A stretch of DNA of 64,000 nt, from assembly GCA_018873245.2 (NCBI GenBank), contig JAEMBT020000009.1, forward strand, positions 4,208,242-4,272,241, in the 5' to 3' direction. Positions 55,680-64,000 of this stretch are shown piece by piece (the first letter of the stretch is position 1; the number at the start of each line of letters is the position of its first letter). Below the pieces are notes generated by a model. The model did not search any database and had not been told where the DNA came from. It saw only the letters and a program-made list of their open reading frames with translations. The stretch is from Archegozetes longisetosus (lineage: Eukaryota > Arthropoda > Arachnida > Sarcoptiformes > Trhypochthoniidae). Made by a program: the position numbers and the translations under genes.

Positions 55680-57010
55680 TCATCTTGACATTTCTATTGT
55701 TTTGAGCAAAAGTATAGCTATTATTGAAATAATCTATTGGGTAAGAAAAATAATCATCTTAAACTTTTTACATTTGATTATCCATACAATACTCACTTCG
55801 TATCCACGAAAATAGTTTATAATAAACAATTTCCAACAATAAAATCCAACCCTTTTCTGACCAACTCTTTCAATGAATGACATTAACTATAATTCAGTGA
55901 AAAAAATTCCAAGTTAAGATTTGATCATTTTGTAGAACGTTTTACCTTCAGCCTTATAGTAATTGGAAAATAATATCTTCCTGAATAAGATATACAATTG
56001 TTAATTAGCTTATACGATTTATTTGCCTCTGAATTAACTGCAGACGTGATGTTTACGATTCCCATTAGTATTAAGATAAATAGAATGGACACAAAAATAA
56101 AAAAAGATTTATTGATTGAGGGCATTTTGATAAATAATGTCATGTATAAAAATGTGCTCAAAATGATGGTAAATAAGAACCAAATCAAGAATAAAAATTT
56201 CGACCAATATTCGTTATTGTATGCAGTGATCTCCTTATATAAAGAGTCAAAATTTCTTAAAATTTGATGAATATATCGTATTTCCCGTTTTAAACTTTTA
56301 GAAATTCTTTCGTTCAGTACTCGTATTCTAATCTTTATGTAATAACATATAATATAATAGTATATCAATTGCCAAAATGTAATGCTATATACGAGATAGG
56401 CATTCAATGCCCACAAAATACTAAAAAAAATTCCCAAAATAATAACTTCATTAATAGAATAGTTGTAACAAAACGGGATAAACGTTATAAAATATGCCAT
56501 TATAGGCAATACTATTTTAGTTAGAAATTCAGTTAAACCAAATAACTTTTTAGATAAATCAATCATTTTGTAAACATCTGTTTGATTTGTGAGACCAATA
56601 CTTTGTGGTGAAACTAATCCCGACATCATTTCGAAAGGTTTAAGATATGAGAGCTTCACACCATTTCTATAATTAAAATAATGAATGATTTGCGAGATGA
56701 GTGGTATTAATAATAGTGTGATAGCGAAAGTATGAAAATGGATTCTTGCATTCAACAGTTCAGAAAAATCGCCCAAATAAATGAATAAATGTTTGTTCTC
56801 ATCACTTAATGACAATAAAATAACACTTCGAATAAGGAGTTGTATATGCATTGTGAAAATAAATAATGGATTGTGTAATATATTCCTATGAACCAACTCA
56901 TAAGAAAAATTAGATAAACCAATTTTATATAATTGAGATGAGGCTGTTTTGATGATTTTATTTCGAGGTATAAGTTGTTTTGGATCAAAAACTGTTTCTT
57001 CGATTGCCAT
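55680..57010 (-). CDS. Gustatory-receptor-like protein, third copy
   Basis: Exon 1 57010-55946, exon 2 55886-55797, exon 3 55733-55680; 402 residues, same phase-0 introns. Residues 1-83 and about 213-355 match the palindrome GRs exactly; differences are confined to about 84-212 (for example HFHTFAITLLLIPLIS in place of HFNLFIATGLLIPIVS, and LGIFFSILWALNAYLVYS). That mosaic pattern suggests conversion or selection on TM2-TM4. An in-frame upstream start would add ten residues; I chose the ATG conserved in all copies (MAIEET). Confidence 0.88.
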
Positions 57011-57039
57011 CACTGTGTATTTAACTAATTTTGCACACA

Positions 57040-58020
57040 ATTACAAACTTATTGATTACACACTTTGCAGAACCAAAACTTGAAAAGTTAAATTTCAAGT
57101 TATATCTAAATATAAGATGTCAAATATAGGTAACATTGAGATTAGCTAATAGGTATTATGCACTTCTTTTACATGACCTTCAATACTCATAGAACTCATC
57201 AAAGATGTAGTTGAAAAATACATAAAAGTATCATAATAGTAGGTTTCCATGTCTTTTGATAATTCAACTTTCATCTAAACTAATGTATTTTTGTTACTAT
57301 AAAAAAATTTCATTCTACCTGACACGAAATAATTAAAAGTAGAGTAAATGTTAGAAAATGAAAATATTCATATCCGAAGTTTTGAAGCTAAAACTAGGTC
57401 GAAAATCCTAAAATTACATATAATATTCATACGTTAAATGTAAATAATGTTTTAAGTGTTGTGAAACTTTTCTATTCGCATAATCTTCCATTTCATGTTA
57501 TTTCGAAACGATAGAAAATTTTAGATAAATATTCTCATTAAAATGTCTTAATCGTATGTTATCATGTCTATCGATAATTTAACTTTCACCTAAACAAATC
57601 GATATATATTTATCTAAATTATTATTATGAAGGCTCATTCCTCATGATAAAATATGTAAAAAGTTTTGCATTTGTTAAATTGTAGAAAATTCCATAAAAA
57701 ATTTGAATCATTCAAAAATGTTCTAAAATATAATTTTTGAATGACAAGTTTTTACTAATTAGTTAATTCATTTATTAAAATTTAATTAATTCATTTAAAT
57801 ATTTTAATTGAAATTAATATTTTCAAATCAGAGTTTACTATTTAAGTAACCGAAATGATTTTACGTTCCTTATTTTCTATAGTAGTGATAAAAAACTAAC
57901 AATAAAGTGAGTGTAAGTTCCCAATTTGCTTATTTTCATTATAAAATGATTGCTCAATTACTGTTGCTGTGTAAAGAGAATTTTCGTCTTCTCGGTATTC
58001 ATTAGTAATTTCGATTATTC
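57040..58020. other. GR 5' flank and non-coding
   Basis: Similar to 18540-19360 to about 57860, then unique AT-rich sequence up to the hAT target site. Confidence 0.5.
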
Positions 58021-58028
58021 TTCATCAC

Positions 58029-59971
58029 TAGGGCAATGTTTTCTAGGCTCTTATCAGACCCCTTATAGGTGCCTAAATAGTTCCTAAAAACGACTCAAAT
58101 AGGTGCTCAAATAGGTCTTTATTTTTTTAATACAATAATTTTATGAATGAATAACATTTATTCAGTATTACAATGAGTTATTTAATAGTGTTTGAGATTC
58201 TGTTCTTCAAAACTCAGGCGATTATTACATAAAATGAATTTATATTTTGAAAAACTTCTTTCGATATCACAATTAGTTACTGGACTTCTCTTGAAAGACG
58301 CGATTTCTTGAGGGCTTAGATCGATATCCAATTAGACATTAATTTTTCCGTTTAATATCTCAGATATTTTTTTGATTTGTTTAAACCTTTATTTTTGTTC
58401 AAAACTTTCTCAAGTTTACTAAAAATAGGTGACGACTCGCCCAGACTTTGTTTCAAATTATCATAAACTGATTGCACTAAACACAGACTTTCATTAAGCG
58501 TCAAATTACTTGTTTCTAATTGAGTGATGGCTTTATCCAAACAATCAAAATTAGCGTAAATAAAGGATAATTCATTTTTTACACTCAAATCTTTGACTAA
58601 ATCTCGGGCTTCTTGAATAAAAGCGGAATCTTCGACATCGAGTGATCCAATCATTTCTGTAAATTCTTTTAAATATTTCGCATAATATTTGGCTGCCTTT
58701 AGCCACGAACCCCACCGAGTTTTGACTGGTTCTGGAGGTAGTGGTATATTAGGATACCGTTCTTTAAATAGTTCGGTACGATTCGGCGCTTTCTTGAAAA
58801 TTCTTTTGCCGCAAGAGATCAAACGATTTACTTTAGCGTACAAAACCATAAAATATTCACAAATATTATGTATGGCATGAGCCAAACAGGTTATATGAAT
58901 GAGTTTTGGATATGTTTGACACAATGTTTGTCCGGCACTCTTCATATTCGGGGCTGCGTCTGTGATCAGAAGTAATACTTTACCGTATTTAACGCCTTCG
59001 GGCCATAAAATATTAAGCACATTATTGACATCTTGAACAATTGTAGAACTTTTTGGATTCTCCAAAAATTCCATATTCAGTAAAAATTTCTTATTTTCCT
59101 CATTATCTGAATTGAGAGCACCGACGATAACATTAGATACTATATGCTTCAATCGATCACTTGTTTCGTCAATACTTAACCAAATATATTGGTCTTTTAA
59201 ATAATTTCTAATTTTATCCAAAGTTTGGTCATAAAGTGGTCTCAAATTATATCTCCAAAGAGTGGACGGTTCGGGAACTTTGAATTGAGTGTATTTTTTC
59301 ATGAATTTGTTCGCTCCAGGTTTTAAAAATCGATCGAAAGGAATGTTTAGAGCGATAGCAAACTCACACAAATCATTGTTGAACTCTTTTTGACTGTTTG
59401 TGAATGAACTTTGAACTGATATTTGTTTCGATTTATGATTTTTTGCTTTATTTTAGTGGAGTCCAGAGTCAAAGTGTTGTTTAACATGAGATCTCTTTTC
59501 AACATTTACTTTAGTACAACAACACTGACAGAAAAGTATTTGTGACTTAGTTTTTTGATCTGTTTGTATAGTCAATACATCACCGAATTCACGAATATAT
59601 CGTTTCATTTTACACAAATGAGATTCTGGTTGTTTAGGCATAATTTCAGAGATTTTCACAACTGTTAATATTAATTCAATCACTATTTATTGACTAGTTT
59701 TGATTAACACGTGTTTTCGGTTTTTCGCACTCTTCACAATTTTTTTCACTCAAAAATTACGTATTATTTTGTTGATTCAAGCAATTACTTAATTAGTATT
59801 CAAATAGGCTGTTACGCCTTCAGATAGTCTATAACGTCTCAAATAGGTGTTTATAGGTGAAATAAAACTTCTCTAAAATGCTCTTTTAGTTGTGGTTCGT
59901 ATGCATACTAACTCTGGAAGTGCTCCTATGAATCGCTGCAATAGGCCCTAAAGGTCAAACGCAATGCCCTA
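58029..59971 (-). mobile_element. hAT element 3, 1.94 kb, near-complete
   Basis: Ends TAGGGCAATG and CATTGCGTTTG-type (right terminus GCAATGCCCTA), with a perfect 8-bp target duplication TTCATCAC at 58021-58028 and 59972-59979. AATAGGTG(C/T)-type subterminal repeats at both ends. Carries one transposase reading frame with only a few lesions, so it moved recently. Confidence 0.93.
58182..59641 (-). pseudogene. hAT transposase (element 3), few lesions
   Basis: ATG 59641 (MPKQPESHL). A BED-type finger CQCCCTKVNVEKRSHVKQH precedes an in-frame TAA at 59453-59455; the same frame then continues for over 350 codons: LSIDETSDR (first Asp), LLLITDAAPNM (second Asp), ITCLAHAIHNI (CxxH motif), KTRWGSWLKA. 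At an A-run near 58375 the frame shifts and the C-terminal SPVTNCDIERSFSKYK dimerisation motif is read in another frame to about 58182. Related to the BED-hAT group that gave rise to CGG-repeat-binding proteins. Probably dead, but recently so. Confidence 0.88.
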
Positions 59972-60133
59972 TTCATCACTTAAAATAGCTTTTGAGAACA
60001 TTTTGGGACGAGTAAATTTTCTTTTGAAAAAAAATAGAAATCCATTAGCCTTAAGAGAATCGAACTATAAAATTTCGTGAGAATGTATAATTAAAGTTTA
60101 CCAAAGCGAAAGTTTGGACCTTATATTGATTAT

Positions 60134-60948
60134 CTCTTTAGTTCTCTGCCTACTGGCAGGTTTTGGGCTCCAATGAAATCATTGAACAACTAAGGAATAT
60201 AGTGCAAGGTATTTTCCCGATGCCTTTATTGCGACATGTAACTCCCTTACTCGAGCCCTGTACAGTATGAGTTTCAACCTAGTCTGACGGTCGTATAGGG
60301 TATAGATAGGGTGACCACCTCTGGCTTGTTTCATGACGGGACAAAAATATCAAAGGGGGACCCTTACATTTTTAAAAAGAAAAATGCCACTTTTATTAGT
60401 CATTACAAATATTGAAGTATCAAACAATACATTCTAATATTAAAAAATTGAAAATTATTAGTTGTAGTTGACTTCAGGGATATATTTTTTGTTAAAAATG
60501 ACCTCTTTCAAAAGTTATTCAGAGTAAGAAATACTGGTTTATATCAGATACAAGTCAAGACAGAAAAGATTAATTCATTAACTTTTGATTTTAAACCACA
60601 GGTGTTCAAAACAATAAACTGGGTCTCTTAATCCTTTATCATTTGTAAAATAAATTCAATGTTTGAATTTCTAAGAAATATTTTCTAAACACATTTTTCA
60701 AAATAAAAGTTGAAAAACGGGACAACTAATTGTCCCGTCGAGAGTTTTAGGTCTGACGGGATTTCTGTCTTATCTTTAAAAACGGGACGGGTGGTCACCC
60801 TAGGTATAGATTGGCCAGAGGCGGCTATAACCGGGCAGGTGTAGCCAATACATTACTGTCAAAGAAGTGCAGCGACAGACAACAAGACTGGAACCTGGGA
60901 CCTCCACTCCAAGTTCGACTCGCTGACCACTACACCCCAGTGACCCTC
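60134..60948 (-). mobile_element. tRNA-derived SINE, about 0.31 kb, split by a hAT MITE
   Basis: Flanked by an 11-bp direct repeat ATATTGATTAT at 60123-60133 and 60949-60959. On the minus strand the head reads GGGTCACTGGGGTGTAGTGG with a Pol III A box (GGTGTAGTGGTCAGC), and about 35 bases on AGGTTCCAGTC as B box; a non-tRNA body and a short tail (AACTAAAGAG) follow. Not an intact tRNA: stems do not close. Mobilised by a LINE elsewhere. Confidence 0.82.
60307..60802. mobile_element. hAT MITE, 496 bp, inside the SINE
   Basis: Ends TAGGGTGACCACC and GGTGGTCACCCTA; 8-bp target duplication GGTATAGA at 60299-60306 and 60803-60810. Subterminal GACGGGACAA/TTGTCCCGTC blocks. No ORF. The TAGGGTGACCA terminus is a common animal hAT MITE type. 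Confidence 0.9.
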
Positions 60949-60959
60949 ATATTGATTAT

Positions 60960-61265
60960 AAGATAATCTTTTCATCCAGAAACTAATTGAATACTCAACA
61001 GGCATTAGAAATAATTGTTCTTAACTAGTTATTAATTTAATTCATAAACAATACAAGTAATATCGTCTTACTGTAAAGTACTTTATAATTAATTAATAAT
61101 TAAGAATTTCAATAATCATTATTAAAGTAAAGTAGTTGAGAATTAGAACATCAATCGATGTAAAAACTTTATTTATTGAACTTCAAAAAACAGGTAAATA
61201 ATAAAATGTGATTAAATTGATAAATAATAGAATACATAAGCTAAGTCCAAGCTAAAGATTTAAAA
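60960..61265. other. Non-coding 3' flank of GR 4
   Basis: AT-rich; nothing recognised. Confidence 0.4.
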
Positions 61266-61268
61266 TTT

Positions 61269-62596
61269 TCATTTAGATATTTCAATGAGTTTGAGAAGGA
61301 GTATAGCTGTCAATGAAATTACCTGTGATAAAGAAATAATATTCTTTTCATTCTTTACAATAAAAGTTTGGGTATCATACTCACTTCATATCCGCGAAAA
61401 TAATTGAAAATAAATAGTTTCCAACAATAAAATCCAACTTTTTTCTGACCAATTCTTTCAATGAATATCATTAACTATATTTTTGGCAAAATAATTATAT
61501 TATCAAATCTATCATTTTTAGGTTTATTTACCTTCAATCTTGAGGCAATCGAAATGCGATACTTTCCTGAATATAAATTACAATTATTCAATAGTTTATA
61601 TGATTTGTTTGCTTCAAAATTAACTGAGGACGTGATGTTTATAATAATTAAAAGGACTGATATGAATACAATAGAAGCATAAAGAAAACAGATTCCAATA
61701 ATTGGAGTCATTTTGACAAATACTGTCACATATAGTAATGTACTCAAAATGATAGTTAGAAGAAACCAAATGATGAACAAAAATTTAGACCAATATTCTT
61801 CATTGTATGCAGCGATTTCCTTATATATAGAGTCAAAAGTTCTTAAAATTTGAAAAACATGTCGTACTTCACGTTTTGAATTTTTAGAAATTCTTTCGTT
61901 CAATGCTCGTATTCTAATCTTTATGTAATAACATACAATATAAAAGTAGATCAATTGCCAGAAAATAATGTTATATATGAAATGAGAACATAATGCCCAC
62001 AAAAAACTATAAGGTATCCCAAAAGTAACAAATTCATTAAATGAATAGTTCAAACCAAAGATGATAAGTGCTGCAGAACATCCTACTATTGGAAATAGTT
62101 TTTCAGTTAGAAATTCATTTAAGCAAAATAACTTTTTCGACAAATTAACGATTTTATAAATATCTGTTTGATTTGCGAGACCAATACTCTGCGGTGAAAC
62201 TAAACCTGACATCATTTCGAACGGTTTGAGATATGATGGCTTTATATCATTTTTATAATTATAATAATGAATGATTTGCGAGATGAGTGGTATTAACAAT
62301 AATGATAACACAAAGATGTTGAGATGAATTCTTGCATTCAACAGTTCAGACCAATCTCCCAAACATATGAATATATATTTATTCTTATCTGATAGTAATA
62401 ATAAAGTGATACTCCGAATAAAAAACTGTATATTGATCACGAAAACGAATAATGGATTGTGATATCTGTTTCTACGAACATACTCATAAGAAAAATGAGA
62501 TAAACCAATCTGGTATAACTTAGATTCAGCCAATTTGATGATTCTATTTTGTGGCAAAAATTGTTTTGGATCAAAAACTGTTTCTTTGATCGCCAT
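61269..62596 (-). CDS. Gustatory-receptor-like protein, fourth, more divergent
   Basis: Exon 1 62596-61532 (355 codons), exon 2 61474-61385, exon 3 61322-61269; 402 residues with the same phase-0 GT-AG introns (AAG/GTAAAT, TATAG/TTA, GAA/GTGAGT, CACAG/GTA). Begins MAIKETVFDPKQFLP; keeps YLKPFEMMSGLVSPQSIG, YYIKIRIRALNERI and EEYWSKFLF; exon 2 GQKKVGFYCW; exon 3 ends LLLKLIEISK. By eye about 60-65% like the other GRs. Open frame extends about 30 codons upstream of the chosen ATG, but that part is not conserved. Role as for the other GRs; ligand unknown. Confidence 0.88.
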
Positions 62597-62599
62597 CGC

Positions 62600-63540
62600 T
62601 TTATGTTTAAATAATTGATCACACAAATATAAGCTTATTGATTTAGAGCTGAAGTTAGGTAAAGAAACTTTTAAACTATATTTCACATTCAGATATCAAA
62701 TATAAGTAAAATTTAAATTTATTTATAGGTTTTATAAACTTCTTTCTTTCATATAATCTTTACTATTCATTGAACTCACTAAAAATAAAGTTCTAATAAA
62801 TGTTAGAAGTTTTCAACGAAAATATTCTAATAACAGGTCTTCATGTGTTTTGATAATTCAATTCTCACCTAAACTAATAGAATTTTATTATTATATAATG
62901 CCTTCTACTTTGAACTTCATTTTACGTGATAAAAGATAATAAAAACTATATCTAAAAAATATAGAATTCGAAATAATTTGCAAACGTACTAAAACTATGA
63001 TGAAGTAGTTGAAGAACACTAATATTTTACAAGTTTATTAGCCAAATTATTAAGATCGTTGCATATTGATAATTCAACTGAAATACACGACAATATTATT
63101 AAACCAGAGATTGCTTTTTAAGTAACCGAAATATTTCATCTCCACTAAGACTCTCAGTTCTGAATTGTTTTCTCTTTCCTTAACTTTATGCTCGAAGATT
63201 CAATAAAAACTAACATAATTATCTTTAGAAAATTCTATGCTTCAAACTTGTATTAAGGACTTTTTTAGAATTCAATTTTGACTTGATAAAAATTCCAACT
63301 TTTGTTAGATAAATAGCTATTTCTGAAGCTAGTATTGCACTATGCCTGAAATAAATGTATGAAAAAGTAGAGAAATACATACTTATGTACAGATTGTCCA
63401 AAATACGACTAAACTCAAATTTTGAGTACAATTTTTTTAATATTACGCATCGATTAGATGCAGCTATGAATAAAGTTTGAAATGAGTAAAAGAAAAGTCA
63501 ACGTTTTAATCAATTTTTGAGATAAAAGCAAAAGTAGTAT
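62600..63540. other. GR 4 upstream flank
   Basis: Weak similarity to other GR 5' flanks to about 63180. No gene; the minus frame at 63225-63431 has no recognisable domain. Confidence 0.4.
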
Positions 63541-63545
63541 TTAAA

Positions 63546-63710
63546 ATGGTCTTCTCAATAAAGCAAAGAGTTTTTATTTATAAAACTTATTTGTCAAATA
63601 AGTCTTGTGATCGAACTAGAGAAGAACTTGCTGATAAATTTGGTAAAAAAGGATCAACAAGTACGACTATAATTGACATCAATAGTGTTAATAAGCATAT
63701 GTTGTAGAGA
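63546..63710 (+). pseudogene. maT/DUF4817-type transposase N-terminus
   Basis: ATG 63546: MVFSIKQRVFIYKTYL then REELADKFGKKGSTSTTII, the N-terminal helix-turn-helix of arthropod maT-like transposases, then a stop after NKHML. Only the N-terminus remains here. Confidence 0.65.
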
Positions 63711-64000
63711 GCATTTCTAAACACTATTTTTGTATACTACATTAGATCAATAAAAGTTCATTTTGATAGATCAAGTTTTCAGTATATGAGTAATTAATAT
63801 TACTTGTGATTAAAATATCAAATTGTAAAAACCTTCAGCTGCTTTATCTGAGTTTAGTTTTATTTTGGACGGTCTGTATAAAACATTAATGTCAAGTAAT
63901 CGACTTACCGTTAGACATACATAGCATTGACTCATTCAAAATTATTAAATCTTAACCTTAACTATCAATGACTTGAATCAATAGATAAGATTTAATAAAA
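63711..64000. other. Non-coding window end
   Basis: Nothing recognised. Confidence 0.4.

Larger units (their letters stand above)
53375..57860. repeat. GR unit, third copy
   Basis: Collinear with the left arm 15860-19340 (same strand): GR relic 2, mariner, intact GR and 5' flank. Retains about 1 kb of mariner and GR sequence deleted in the palindrome copies. Non-coding sequence is highly similar in the first half and less so upstream of the GR. Confidence 0.9.

Noticed and set aside
55998-56267. 89-residue plus-strand ORF (also at 17516 and, on the minus strand, 31476)
   Set aside because: Antisense shadow of GR exon 1; repeats only because the GR does.

Overview
The window is AT-rich eukaryotic DNA, very probably from an arthropod and most likely a trombidiform (spider-mite-like) mite. 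That is an inference from four things: a cluster of divergent gustatory-receptor-like (GR) genes with one long exon and two short C-terminal exons, a pair of short-tailed DEG/ENaC channels, TTAGG-type repeats, and a dense load of cut-and-paste DNA transposons. I cannot name the species from sequence alone.

Layout. 0-6.65 kb: transposase relics, a foldback element and DEG/ENaC gene A (minus). 6.66-12.33 kb: a decayed hAT element carrying a second hAT, which carries a Harbinger-like element, which carries a piggyBac-type MITE. 12.33-36.24 kb: a giant inverted repeat (arms 12.17 and 11.47 kb, 262-bp spacer). Each arm holds, from outside in, a broken GR, a GR relic with mariner and maT-like debris, an intact GR, two MITE-like elements, and next to the spacer a single-exon aegerolysin-family gene ending at a GC-rich hairpin. 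36.2-40.6 kb: GR-flank debris, a foldback element with an internal satellite, MITEs. 40.6-45.9 kb: second copy of the DEG/ENaC unit with gene B. 45.9-53.4 kb: mostly non-coding with Tc1/mariner-type elements and a block homologous to 36.8-38.3 kb. 53.4-57.9 kb: a third copy of the GR unit with an intact GR. 58.0-60.0 kb: a hAT element with clean 8-bp target duplications. 60.1-61.0 kb: a tRNA-derived SINE split by a hAT MITE. 61.3-62.6 kb: a fourth, more divergent intact GR.

Biology. The host genes are contact-chemosensory: four intact GR genes (two of them the palindrome twins) and two DEG/ENaC channels, all from locally duplicated families. The exception is the aegerolysin pair. Aegerolysins are small beta-sandwich lipid-binding proteins known mainly from fungi and bacteria, so a single-exon copy in a mite-like genome suggests horizontal acquisition. 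Its placement as identical twins beside the centre of a long palindrome is the most unusual feature here. Several transposon insertions are supported by target duplications and by uninterrupted paralogous sites elsewhere in the window.

Caveat: the palindrome could be an assembly product. A left-only solo LTR, a net 88-bp deletion in the right arm and different outer flanks argue against simple duplication of one read, but spanning long reads are needed.
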